From an uncultured Anaerovibrio sp. (lineage in GTDB: Bacteria > Bacillota > Negativicutes > Selenomonadales > Selenomonadaceae), in contig CACZYN010000002.1 of NCBI GenBank assembly GCA_902785445.1, positions 1-27,192 of the forward strand: DNA of 27,192 nucleotides, written 5' to 3'. A model generated the notes under the pieces. That model did not search any database and was not told the origin of the DNA. It worked only from the letters and a program-made list of their open reading frames with translations. The translations under genes were made by a program, and so were the position numbers. Below, one piece after another: positions 8,888 to 16,241 of the stretch; positions within the stretch are counted from its first letter, which is position 1; each line of letters opens with the position of its first letter.

Positions 8888-9274
8888 GTGCGTACAAAGA
8901 CTTATCGGAAAATAGATTTGGAGGTAATTGCCTATCCAGAAAACAAAGATAAGCGTCAAAACCTGCCAGATATGTGGTACAAGATGACTAATGTGGAATA
9001 TCCTAGCGAATGGATTGCTTTTACCTACGATAAGGCTAAAAACATATTTACTATGTATCATGAATATGAAGCCAATAATGGCAATCCGATATCCGCGTAC
9101 ACGTATCGTCGCTTCCGTGACGCTGATCATATTGAAACTGTGAACATAGATTCATCAAACTATGGTGCTGATGATGGTGTATATACACGCGGTAGCGATG
9201 GCAGATATAGTTTGCCTGGCCATAATATCTATAAATATATTACGGATGGTATGTTTAATTTTTGTATTATGTGA
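8888..9274 (+). CDS. Orphan hypothetical frame, perhaps a gene remnant
   Basis: A 128-codon open frame opening with GTG and bounded upstream by an in-frame stop at 8876. There is no Shine-Dalgarno before the GTG; a GGAGGT inside the frame (near 8920) is not well placed for any in-frame start. The predicted protein is soluble, rich in Tyr, Asp and Asn, with no signal peptide or recognised motif. Its composition looks like real protein (for example DMWYKMTNVEYPSEWIAFTY), and a terminator follows 39 bases after the stop. This fits either the 3' part of a secreted-protein gene that lost its N-terminal coding region, or a gene with unusual initiation. I cannot assign a function. Confidence 0.4.
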   Translation: MRTKTYRKIDLEVIAYPENKDKRQNLPDMWYKMTNVEYPSEWIAFTYDKAKNIFTMYHEYEANNGNPISAYTYRRFRDADHIETVNIDSSNYGADDGVYTRGSDGRYSLPGHNIYKYITDGMFNFCIM

Positions 9275-9312
9275 AAAAATAATTTTCTTTATAATGAATG
9301 TTTATCGGCAAG

Positions 9313-9341
9313 GGGCTGTTGAAACAGCCCATTCTTTTTTT
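9313..9341 (+). terminator. Intrinsic terminator after the orphan frame
   Basis: GGGCTGT (9313-9319) pairs with ACAGCCC (9324-9330) around a TGAA tetraloop, followed by ATTC and a run of seven T residues (9335-9341). Confidence 0.85.
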
Positions 9342-9449
9342 AGAAGGTCGGTGGATTATGTTTGATGTAGTACGTTGTATTTATCATACATGGTAGGAAA
9401 GAATATCTTTTGGTTAAAGCAAATATTAAGAAATTATATAATATCTTCC
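9342..9449. other. Gene-free spacer between two terminators
   Basis: Part of the 337-base gap between the orphan frame and the toxin-antitoxin pair. It holds only a 12-codon frame (MFDVVRCIYHTW) without a convincing ribosome site and AT-rich sequence. A TTAAAG/TATAAT pair 17 bases apart ends at 9442, but a transcript from it would begin at the following hairpin, so I do not call a gene or promoter. Confidence 0.5.
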
Positions 9450-9486
9450 AAAGAAGCTGTGCATCACCCTTGCGGAGCTTCTTTTT
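9450..9486 (+). terminator. Intrinsic terminator upstream of the toxin-antitoxin operon
   Basis: AAAGAAGCT (9450-9458) pairs with AGCTTCTTT (9476-9484), with a 17-base loop and a T run into 9486. It would insulate the phd/parE promoter from upstream transcription. What it terminates is unclear, as a terminator already lies at 9313-9341. Confidence 0.75.
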
Positions 9487-9543
9487 ATATGGGCAAAATA
9501 TCATGGTGGCAATGGCTTAAAATAATGTGTGTATCATAAAATA

Positions 9544-9581
9544 TTGATATGTGGCTAAATATGGTATATAATTTATACACA
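9544..9581 (+). promoter_or_regulatory. Promoter and probable operator of the phd-parE operon
   Basis: TTGATA (9544-9549) and a perfect TATAAT (9567-9572) are 17 bases apart. The -10 box lies inside an inverted repeat, GTATA (9565-9569) and TATAC (9574-9578). A second copy of the outer half-site, TGTGTAT at 9528-9534, mirrors ATACACA at 9575-9581. Antitoxins of the Phd/YefM family usually repress their own promoter at such palindromes, so autoregulation is likely; the exact operator is inferred. Confidence 0.7.
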
Positions 9582-9611
9582 AAATCATCATAGTTTTTGG
9601 GGGGTGGAGAA

Positions 9612-9869
9612 ATGCAGATAGTTCCAATGAGAGATTTAAAAAATACTGTTGAAATAGAGCGCAGGTGTGCCGAATCAAATGAGCCTGTGTTTGTTACCAA
9701 AAATGGTTATGGTCGGCTGGTAGTTATGGATATAGGGTATTATGAGCGTTTGGTGGGGAAAATAGACGAGGCACGTATGATAAATGAGGGGATAGCTGAT
9801 TATGAAGCTGGTCGCGTCGTAGATGGCAAAAAATCTCTGAAAAAGATGAGGGACAAGTATGGCATCTGA
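9612..9869 (+). CDS. Phd/YefM-family antitoxin
   Basis: An 85-residue protein with the Phd/YefM N-terminal DNA-binding fold: IVPMRDLKNTVEIERRC, then EPVFVTKNGYGRLVVMDIGYYERL. The charged C-terminal tail (about residues 50-85) is the part that wraps the toxin in this family. The ATG at 9612 is preferred because GGGGGTGG lies just upstream; an in-frame TTG at 9597 has no ribosome site. It overlaps the toxin gene by 11 bases, allowing translational coupling with antitoxin made first. Expected role: neutralise the toxin and repress the operon. Confidence 0.9.
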   Translation: MQIVPMRDLKNTVEIERRCAESNEPVFVTKNGYGRLVVMDIGYYERLVGKIDEARMINEGIADYEAGRVVDGKKSLKKMRDKYGI

Positions 9870-10188
9870 AAAATATGGCTATGTATTGACAGAGACTGCC
9901 GAATCAGACATCGATGAAGCACTTTCTTATATTGCAATTAATTTGGGAAATGTGCTTGCGGCTTCATCTTTGGCGGATGCATTTATGGAACGGATTGAAA
10001 ATTTTTGTCTGCAACCAAGAGCCGGAACTTCTGTTGAAAATGAATTTCTAAAACGTGATGATGTTCGTTATTTTTTGGTTAAAAATTATATTGTTTATTA
10101 CCTGGTTGATGATGTTTCAAAGAAGATAGTAGTATTACGCTTTGTTTATGGAAAACGCAATCAGGATAATATTTTAAGTGACTTATAA
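9859..10188 (+). CDS. RelE/ParE-family toxin
   Basis: A 109-residue protein with the ParE/RelE pattern: an N-terminal beta strand followed by two helices (TETAESDIDEALSYIAINLG), then the antiparallel sheet with DDVRYFLVKNYIVYYLVDD and the final strand IVVLRFVYGKRNQDNIL. The conserved NYIVYYLV and late Arg are typical. Whether it poisons gyrase (ParE) or cleaves mRNA on the ribosome (RelE) cannot be decided here; the helix-rich N-terminus and lack of an obvious RelE catalytic set lean to ParE. The gene overlaps the antitoxin and ends at a terminator, so the pair is a self-contained unit. Confidence 0.88.
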   Translation: MASEKYGYVLTETAESDIDEALSYIAINLGNVLAASSLADAFMERIENFCLQPRAGTSVENEFLKRDDVRYFLVKNYIVYYLVDDVSKKIVVLRFVYGKRNQDNILSDL

Positions 10189-10203
10189 ATGAGAATTCAT
10201 AAG

Positions 10204-10244
10204 ACTGCGGTTGGAATGACAAAACATTTTGACCGCAGTTTTTG
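10204..10244 (+). terminator. Intrinsic terminator of the phd-parE operon
   Basis: ACTGCGGT (10204-10211) pairs with ACCGCAGT (10232-10239), with an inner AATG/CATT pairing (10215-10218 with 10225-10228) and a T run to 10244. The outer stem shares AAGACTGCGGT with the terminator at 8110. Confidence 0.88.
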
Positions 10245-10291
10245 TTTCCGGCGAACAGTTAGGAAATTAATGGTAACAAGTACGCTATAAT

Positions 10292-10321
10292 TTGGACTTT
10301 CCTACTGATATGTGATAAAAT
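10292..10321 (+). promoter_or_regulatory. Probable promoter of the def-fmt operon
   Basis: TTGGAC (10292-10297), an 18-base spacer and TAAAAT (10316-10321) with a TGA immediately before it (extended -10). A second TATAAT at 10286-10291 lacks a good -35. This is the only sizeable non-coding gap before the long gene run, so a promoter is expected here; which box is used is uncertain. Confidence 0.45.
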
Positions 10322-10356
10322 TAATTGGTTAACGAGAAGCATAGGAGGGTGTTTTT

Positions 10357-10824
10357 GTGGCACTATTAGATATTGTTAAAGCAGGGGACCCGGTGTTAAA
10401 GCAGGTGGCCCAGCCAATAGAAAAAGTTGACAGCAAGTTAAGAAAGCTCATGGACAACATGGCGGAGACCATGTACAAGGCTGATGGCGTGGGCCTGGCA
10501 GCACCACAGGTGGGCCAGTCCATTCGCATGGTGGTTATTGATGTGGGGGATGAAAATGGCCTTTTGACCTTGGTCAATCCGGTAATCACCCACAAGGAAG
10601 GCAGCGTCACTGACTCCGAGGGCTGCCTTAGCGTACCAAACGTATTTGGTGATGTGGAGCGGGCGGAAAAGGTTACTGTGGAATTCCTGAACCGCTGGGG
10701 CAAGAAAAAGCGCCTTACAGCTGACGGGTTGCTGGCCCGCTGCATTCAGCATGAGCTGGACCATTTGGAAGGCTGTCTTTTTATCGATATAGCCAAGAGT
10801 ATCAGACAGGGTGATAAGAAATGA
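10357..10824 (+). CDS. def: Peptide deformylase
   Basis: A 155-residue protein with all three deformylase motifs: GVGLAAPQ at 44-51, EGCLS at 88-92 and QHELDH at 131-136. Cys90, His132 and His136 bind the catalytic metal and Glu133 is the general base. It removes the formyl group from nascent N-terminal methionine. The GTG start at 10357 is supported by AGGAGGG a few bases upstream. Its stop overlaps the ATG of fmt (ATGA), the classical deformylase/formyltransferase pair. Confidence 0.96.
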   Translation: MALLDIVKAGDPVLKQVAQPIEKVDSKLRKLMDNMAETMYKADGVGLAAPQVGQSIRMVVIDVGDENGLLTLVNPVITHKEGSVTDSEGCLSVPNVFGDVERAEKVTVEFLNRWGKKKRLTADGLLARCIQHELDHLEGCLFIDIAKSIRQGDKK

Positions 10825-11753
10825 GCAAGCTAAGAACTGTATTTATGGGAACCCCGGATTTTGCTGTGGGGTGTTTGCAGGTAATGCAGGAAAAAACCGA
10901 GGTTCTTATGGTGGTTACCCAGCCGGACCGGCCGAAAGGGCGGGGGCATAAGCTGACCCCATCCCCGGTGAAGGTTCAGGCCTTGGAATATGGCCTGCCG
11001 GTTTGGCAGCCGGAAAAGATCAAGACCGCTGATTGTGTGGCCAAATTGCAGGAACTCAATCCGGATTTGATTGTGGTAGTGGCCTTTGGGCAGATATTGT
11101 CTCAGGAGATATTGGATATCCCTCGCTTGGGCTGCGTCAATGTTCATGCATCTCTGTTGCCTCGCTATCGGGGGGCGGCACCGATTCACTGGTCCATTAT
11201 TAACGGCGAGACGGAGACCGGGGTTACCACTATGCTGATGGATGCCGGACTAGACACCGGGGATATGCTCCTTAAGAGCAAGGCAGCAATTACCCCGGAT
11301 ATGACTACGGAAGAGCTGCACGATAAGCTGGCAGAAATGGGCAGTGCCCTGCTGGCGGATACGGTGGATGGCCTGACGGTTGGTACTATTAAAGGGGAAA
11401 AACAGTATGACAGCCTGTCGAATTACGCCTCCATGCTCACCAAGGAAACCGCCCATATAGACTGGAGGAAATCCGCCCAGGAGGTTCATAATCTGGTGCG
11501 GGGACTTAATTCCTGGCCAGTGGCCTGGACCATGGCAGGAGACAAGAACTGCAAGGTATGGCAGACCAGAGTGTTGGATAATGTGTCCGGCGCGCCTGGT
11601 GAGGTAGTGGAGATTAAGAATAAAAGCTTTGTGGTGGCCGCTGGTAATGGTGGTGTGGAGATTTTGGAGATCCAACCACCTAGCAAAAAGCGGATGCCGG
11701 CCGGGGACTTTGCCCGGGGCAATGGCATCAAGCTGGGCATGATTTTTAATTGA
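10821..11753 (+). CDS. fmt: Methionyl-tRNA formyltransferase
   Basis: A 310-residue protein with the formyltransferase N-domain. Catalytic Asn107, His109 and Asp145 sit in VNVHASLLPRYRGAAPI and AGLDTGDM, matching the known N-H-D set of the E. coli enzyme. The C-terminal beta-barrel domain for tRNA binding follows (about 205-310). It formylates initiator Met-tRNA with 10-formyl-tetrahydrofolate. It overlaps def by four bases and is followed by the DUF116 gene after a short gap. Confidence 0.96.
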   Translation: MSKLRTVFMGTPDFAVGCLQVMQEKTEVLMVVTQPDRPKGRGHKLTPSPVKVQALEYGLPVWQPEKIKTADCVAKLQELNPDLIVVVAFGQILSQEILDIPRLGCVNVHASLLPRYRGAAPIHWSIINGETETGVTTMLMDAGLDTGDMLLKSKAAITPDMTTEELHDKLAEMGSALLADTVDGLTVGTIKGEKQYDSLSNYASMLTKETAHIDWRKSAQEVHNLVRGLNSWPVAWTMAGDKNCKVWQTRVLDNVSGAPGEVVEIKNKSFVVAAGNGGVEILEIQPPSKKRMPAGDFARGNGIKLGMIFN

Positions 11754-11774
11754 TAATTATGCATGAGGAAAGTT

Positions 11775-12575
11775 ATGGATTTTAAGGCCGAAAAACCAAA
11801 AAAACGCCTGTTTATCGAGCTGATTTCCGGCAGTTACGTGGCTATGCTGCTGACCTTTGGGGTCGTGTGGTATATTGCCTGGCCGGGACTCAACAATATA
11901 AATGAATATTTGCCGTATATGTTTGCCATTGTACTGTGTGCCATGTTGTTTCTCATGGGCTTTGGCATTGTGGGAATGGTGTTTGGTATCTTGGGCTGGC
12001 CTTTGCCGGCGATATTTAAACGGCAGACCTATTCCCTGCTCAACATGTTGTTTTATGTGGTATTGGCCTCTGGAAAACTATTGGGGATAAAACGACGGAA
12101 AATTGAGTCCTCCTTTGTGGCGGTAAGTAACGCCATTGTGGCCAATCGGCATATTAAGGTGCCAGCGGACCGGCTGCTGGTGGTAACTCCCCATTGTTTG
12201 CAGCTGGCTACCTGTCCCCATAAGATTACCCGGGACCCAAATAACTGCAAGCGGTGCGGTGGTTGTAATATCGGTGATTTGGTAACCATGGCGGAGGAAA
12301 TGGGCTTTCATTTCTTCGTGGTTACCGGAGGAACTTTAGCCCGGCAAATGGTGCGGGATATCCGCCCTAAGGCGGTGGTGGCCATTGCCTGTGAGCGGGA
12401 TTTGACCAGTGGTATTCAGGATGTATATCCGCTGCCTACCATGGGGATAATGAATATTCGTCCCAATGGGCCTTGTTTTAACACCAAGGTGAATGTGGCG
12501 GAATTTCGTCGGGTTATTGAAGAGATAATAGATTTGCCGGAGTCTGGTAAGTCAGACCAGAAGAAGGAGAATTGA
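11775..12575 (+). CDS. DUF116 membrane protein with a cysteine cluster
   Basis: A 266-residue protein with two to three N-terminal membrane segments (about 15-36, 47-73, possibly 87-101) and a cytoplasmic DUF116 domain. Five cysteines cluster in the segment from HCLQLATCPHKIT to NCKRCGGCN (Cys141, 147, 158, 161, 164), with a further Cys in AIACERDL, suggesting a bound metal or Fe-S centre. The function of DUF116 is not established. The start at ATG 11775 is chosen because GAGGAAAG lies just before it; the in-frame ATG at 11763 has no ribosome site. It sits between fmt and rsmB and abuts rsmB directly, so a link to translation is possible but unproven. Confidence 0.82.
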   Translation: MDFKAEKPKKRLFIELISGSYVAMLLTFGVVWYIAWPGLNNINEYLPYMFAIVLCAMLFLMGFGIVGMVFGILGWPLPAIFKRQTYSLLNMLFYVVLASGKLLGIKRRKIESSFVAVSNAIVANRHIKVPADRLLVVTPHCLQLATCPHKITRDPNNCKRCGGCNIGDLVTMAEEMGFHFFVVTGGTLARQMVRDIRPKAVVAIACERDLTSGIQDVYPLPTMGIMNIRPNGPCFNTKVNVAEFRRVIEEIIDLPESGKSDQKKEN

Positions 12576-13904
12576 ATGGATAAAGCGCGGGAACGGGCGT
12601 TAAAAATCATAAATGCGGTCCATGAACAGGATGCCTATGCCAATGTGGCTCTGGCCAAGGAGCTACGGAAGGGCGGTCTTAGTGACTTGGACCGTCGTTT
12701 TGTTACTGAGCTGGTTTACGGTACGGTCAAGGCCGGGGAGACCCTGGACTGGATTATCCGCCAGTATATAAATCGTCCTATGAGCAAGGTGGACCCGATA
12801 ATTCGCGATATTTTGCGGATGGGCGTGTATCAGCTGCGGTACATGGACAAAATACCGGCATCAGCAGTCTGCAATGAATCTGTGGAGCTGGCCAAGCACT
12901 GTGGCCATGCGGGGCTGGGTAAATTCGTTAATGGCGTATTACGGACCATGGTTCGGGAGCCTGAAAAGGGAGCTTTTCCGGAAGGAAAGGGTAAGGCAAC
13001 CGCTAATTTAGCCCTAAAGGCTCAACATCCGGAGTGGTTGGTTCGCCGCTGGATAAAAGAGTTTGGTTACGAGGAAGCGGAGCAGCTGTGTGAATTTAAC
13101 AATAACCAGCCACCATTATCGGTGCGCACCAATACCTTAAAGACCAATCGGTCGGAATTGATGCTGCAGCTGGTTTCGGCAGGAGTAGAATGTGAGCTAT
13201 CCTCCTTTACTAATGAAGGGGTTATTATCAAGGGACACGGTTCTCTGGATTCCCTGGCGGCCCTGCAGGAGGGCTACTGTCAGGTTCAGGATGAAAGCTC
13301 CATGCTGGTGGCCCATGTGGTGGATCCCCAGCCTGACGAGCTGATATTGGATGTGTGCAGTGCCCCGGGAGGGAAAACCACCCACATGGCGGCCTTGATG
13401 AATAACCGGGGACGGATAGTGGCCGGGGATATATATCAGCACAAGCTGGACCGGATAATGGATAATGCAGCACGCTTGGGTATAAGTATTATTGAGCCCC
13501 TGCTCATTGATGCCCGGGAAATTTGGCAGGAATTTCCCCAGCAGGCGGATCGGGTGCTGGTGGATGCGCCTTGCTCCGGGCTGGGAGTTCTTAGAAGAAA
13601 GCCGGATTCCCGGTGGCGTAAGTCCAAGGAGCTGCTTGAGGAGCTGCCAAAGCTGCAGCTGCAAATTCTCAAGAGCGCCGGGGCAGCCGTCAAGCCGGGG
13701 GGCTTGCTGGTCTACAGTACCTGTACCATTGCCCGGGAGGAAAATCAGGATGTGGTAAAGGCTTTTTTGGAAATGGCCAAGGAATTTTCTCTGGTAAATG
13801 CTGGGGAGCGTTTGCCGGTGCCCCGTAAGGATGATATGGTACAGCTATATCCCCAGCGGGATGGTACAGATGGCTTTTTCATTGCCTGCATGAGGAGAAA
13901 GTAA
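12576..13904 (+). CDS. rsmB: 16S rRNA (cytosine-967-C5)-methyltransferase
   Basis: A 442-residue protein with an N-terminal NusB-like RNA-binding domain (about 1-135) and a C-terminal SAM-dependent m5C methyltransferase domain. SAM motif I CSAPGGKTTHMA starts at about residue 260, motif IV DAPCSGLG holds Cys333 and motif VI STCTIAREEN holds Cys383; the two cysteines are the release and nucleophile residues of this class. It methylates C967 of 16S rRNA. An AAGGAG site lies inside the end of the upstream gene, and the ATG directly follows its stop codon. Confidence 0.95.
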   Translation: MDKARERALKIINAVHEQDAYANVALAKELRKGGLSDLDRRFVTELVYGTVKAGETLDWIIRQYINRPMSKVDPIIRDILRMGVYQLRYMDKIPASAVCNESVELAKHCGHAGLGKFVNGVLRTMVREPEKGAFPEGKGKATANLALKAQHPEWLVRRWIKEFGYEEAEQLCEFNNNQPPLSVRTNTLKTNRSELMLQLVSAGVECELSSFTNEGVIIKGHGSLDSLAALQEGYCQVQDESSMLVAHVVDPQPDELILDVCSAPGGKTTHMAALMNNRGRIVAGDIYQHKLDRIMDNAARLGISIIEPLLIDAREIWQEFPQQADRVLVDAPCSGLGVLRRKPDSRWRKSKELLEELPKLQLQILKSAGAAVKPGGLLVYSTCTIAREENQDVVKAFLEMAKEFSLVNAGERLPVPRKDDMVQLYPQRDGTDGFFIACMRRK

Positions 13905-13910
13905 TTCGTA

Positions 13911-14954
13911 ATGGAATTGATGAATATATTTGGCCAGACCTTGCCGGAGCTTACCGAGCTGGTAACTGGCTGGGGGCTGCCTAAGTTTCGTGGTAAGCAG
14001 CTGGCGGAATGGATGTATAAAAAAAGCATAACGGATTTTTCCCAGATGCAAAATCTGCCCAAGGACCTGCGACAGCAGTTGGTGCAAGCTTGTGTCATTG
14101 ACCGGGCAGCCAGGGTGGATCAGCTAAATTCTGTGGATGGTAAGACCTCGAAGTTTTTGCTGGAGTTTTCTGATGGGGTAGGAGTGGAGACAGTACTTAT
14201 GCACCAGCCTTATGGCAACAGTATATGTGTGTCTTCCCAGGCGGGCTGCAATATGGGCTGTACCTTTTGTGCTTCCACGCTGCATGGTATGGTGCGCAAC
14301 CTTACGGCGGGAGAAATGCTGGCACAGACCTATTATATCAATGATTTGCTTCAGAAAACCGGGGAAAAGGTGGATACCATTGTTATTATGGGGTCAGGTG
14401 AACCCCTTACCAACTACGACAATGTACTTAAATACATTCGCCTGCTCCATGAGGAATATTGTTTGGGCATGAGTTACCGCAGTGTGACATTATCTACCTC
14501 AGGTATTGTGCCGAATATCTATCGGCTGGCGGAGGAGGAAATACCCATAAATTTGTCTATTTCCCTCCATGCACCGGAGAATGAATTGCGCAGCGAGTTG
14601 ATGCCTATAAACAGAAAATATCCTATGTTGGATGTGGTAAAAGCTGGCGGAGATTATGGGGCCAAGACCCGTCGGCGGGTTACCTATGAATATATTTTGA
14701 TTGACGGGGTTAATGATAATATCCAGCAGGCTAAGGAATTAACGGAGCTTCTGAAGGGACAGCTGGCCAGTGTCAATTTAATCCCTATAAATCCTGTGGC
14801 AGAACGGGGCTGGAATCGTCCGTCCCAGGAACGAATCAATGCCTTTGAAAAGTATTTGGCCCAGCACCATGTGACGGTAACAGTCCGGCGGGAAATGGGC
14901 AATGATATTCAGGCGGCCTGTGGTCAGCTGCGGAATAAGCATTTGGAAGAATGA
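13911..14954 (+). CDS. rlmN: Dual-specificity 23S rRNA/tRNA adenine-C2 methyltransferase (radical SAM)
   Basis: A 347-residue radical-SAM enzyme. The [4Fe-4S] cluster cysteines are Cys113, Cys117 and Cys120 in AGCNMGCTFCAS. The pair Cys106 (SICVSSQ) and Cys337 (QAACGQLR) correspond to the resolving and methyl-carrying cysteines, Cys118 and Cys355, of the E. coli enzyme. It methylates A2503 of 23S rRNA and A37 of some tRNAs. The gene follows rsmB after six bases. No terminator lies behind it; a promoter-like sequence at 14974 may start the next group. Confidence 0.96.
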   Translation: MELMNIFGQTLPELTELVTGWGLPKFRGKQLAEWMYKKSITDFSQMQNLPKDLRQQLVQACVIDRAARVDQLNSVDGKTSKFLLEFSDGVGVETVLMHQPYGNSICVSSQAGCNMGCTFCASTLHGMVRNLTAGEMLAQTYYINDLLQKTGEKVDTIVIMGSGEPLTNYDNVLKYIRLLHEEYCLGMSYRSVTLSTSGIVPNIYRLAEEEIPINLSISLHAPENELRSELMPINRKYPMLDVVKAGGDYGAKTRRRVTYEYILIDGVNDNIQQAKELTELLKGQLASVNLIPINPVAERGWNRPSQERINAFEKYLAQHHVTVTVRREMGNDIQAACGQLRNKHLEE

Positions 14955-14973
14955 GGAGAAGGCAGATAACTTA

Positions 14974-15002
14974 TTTACTTGTAGTGCTTTAAGATGTAAA
15001 AT
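14974..15002 (+). promoter_or_regulatory. Possible internal promoter for the FHA-kinase module
   Basis: TTTACT (14974-14979), a 17-base spacer and TAAAAT (14997-15002) lie in the only gap (75 bases) between rlmN and the FHA genes. Transcription would start near 15009, just before the GGGAGAGG ribosome site of the next gene. Confidence 0.5.
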
Positions 15003-15029
15003 TAGGGCATGCAAGGGAGAGGATACGGC

Positions 15030-15779
15030 ATGTCTATTGGCAATTTAGAGTCCTTTTTGGAACGAAAAATAGAGGGATTTTTCAACCGTAAGCTTAGCAG
15101 TGTGCTGGAACCCAGCGAGGTTATGAAGCAGCTGGAACGGGAAATCCTTAGAAAACGGCGCAAAACCAAGAATGGAGTGATTGTGCCTAATTCCTATTAC
15201 ATAGAAATGTCACCGGAGGATTACCAGCGTTTGTGTGCCCGCCGGTTTTTGGATGAAATATATATCATGGTGGAAAAGGCGGTCATAAATAATGATTGCT
15301 TTATGGACGGCCAGTTGGGAATTACGGTAAACTCCAATGAGGAGCTGGGCAAGGGAAACTGTGAGGTTAAGGGACGGTTTGAGGATGCCAGCTATGAGGA
15401 AAAGCCTGCAGAGGAAGTGGAGTGTCACACTATTGTGCTGGACAAGTCCGAATTTAATCCACCACTGAATCTGCCTACGGAATATAAAACAGTCAGTCTG
15501 TTGGCTGTGGAGGGACAGGATATAGACTCCTATTTGGAATTTGGGGAGAAGAATATCTACATTGGCCGTCGGGTAAATAATGACTTTATTTTGACAGACA
15601 CCAATGCCTCAAGGGTTCACGCCTATATTACCTATGAACGGCATCGGCATATTCTCTACGATGCGGAAAGTACCAATGGCACTTACATTAATGGTAAGTC
15701 GGTGGTATTGCCTCAACTCCTGCGTCCAGGTGATGAGATAAGGATTGGGGAAACGGTGCTTTTGTACGAGGTGATTTGA
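15030..15779 (+). CDS. FhaA-like protein: DUF3662 domain plus C-terminal FHA domain
   Basis: A 249-residue protein. The N-terminal part (about 1-115; LESFLERKIEGFFNRK ... LEREILRKRRKTKNG) is the DUF3662 domain of mycobacterial FhaA; the C-terminal part (about 165-249) is a canonical FHA phosphothreonine-binding domain with IGRRVNND, ASRVHAY and STNGTYING. FhaA in actinobacteria binds phosphorylated cell-wall proteins such as MviN and is a PknB substrate; an analogous role with the kinase encoded downstream is inferred. The start at 15030 is chosen because GGGAGAGG precedes it and DUF3662 proteins usually begin MSxxxxLE; an upstream in-frame ATG at 15009 has no site. The next gene starts one base after the stop. 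Confidence 0.88.
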   Translation: MSIGNLESFLERKIEGFFNRKLSSVLEPSEVMKQLEREILRKRRKTKNGVIVPNSYYIEMSPEDYQRLCARRFLDEIYIMVEKAVINNDCFMDGQLGITVNSNEELGKGNCEVKGRFEDASYEEKPAEEVECHTIVLDKSEFNPPLNLPTEYKTVSLLAVEGQDIDSYLEFGEKNIYIGRRVNNDFILTDTNASRVHAYITYERHRHILYDAESTNGTYINGKSVVLPQLLRPGDEIRIGETVLLYEVI

Positions 15780-15780
15780 T

Positions 15781-16236
15781 ATGCAGGAAACAGCAATTAT
15801 TATCAAACTGCTGGGCATTTTCCTGCAGTATGGCCTGTTACTGCTGTTGCTGTTTTTCGTCTGGAAGCTGATAAAATTTATGCGAAAAGACAGTCAGGAA
15901 GTACGGGAGGATATTTACGCAGTGACGGAAATATCCAATGAAGAAGCGGTGCTTACAGTGTTGGAAGCTAGCGATGAAACCTTGGTGGGACAGCGGTTTG
16001 CTTTTTCTGATGAAATAAGAATCGGCCGGGGCAGCGACAATGACATTGTATTAAATGATAGCTTTGCTTCCCATAATCACGCAGTAATAGTACTGCTTAA
16101 CAATTTATACGTTATTGAGGATATGGGGAGTGTTAACAAAACCTATGTGAACAATCAGCCGATTACCGGGCGCCAATATCTCCAGACTGGAGATTTGATA
16201 ACCATCGGATCGGTGACATTTCAGTTCGGGAGGTGA
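15781..16236 (+). CDS. FhaB-like membrane-anchored FHA protein
   Basis: A 151-residue protein with one N-terminal membrane segment (about 6-30, IIKLLGIFLQYGLLLLLLFF) and a cytoplasmic FHA domain (about 70-150), the layout of FhaB (FipA) next to PstP in actinobacteria. Phosphothreonine-contact positions are unusual: IGRGSDND keeps Gly-Arg, but the usual SRxHA is SHNHA and the usual TNGT is VNKT. This may alter binding or reflect a lineage-specific form. The gene lies between FhaA-like and phosphatase genes and overlaps the latter's ribosome site, so all are probably co-translated. Confidence 0.85.
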   Translation: MQETAIIIKLLGIFLQYGLLLLLLFFVWKLIKFMRKDSQEVREDIYAVTEISNEEAVLTVLEASDETLVGQRFAFSDEIRIGRGSDNDIVLNDSFASHNHAVIVLLNNLYVIEDMGSVNKTYVNNQPITGRQYLQTGDLITIGSVTFQFGR

Positions 16237-16241
16237 CAGGT

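Noticed and set aside
9162..9365. A hydrophobic 67-codon plus-strand frame overlapping the orphan gene
   Set aside because: It is an out-of-frame reading of the orphan frame and then of a terminator, with no ribosome site.
9426..9442. TTAAAG/TATAAT-like pair ending at 9442
   Set aside because: A transcript would start at the terminator hairpin at 9450; the match is expected by chance in this AT-rich spacer.
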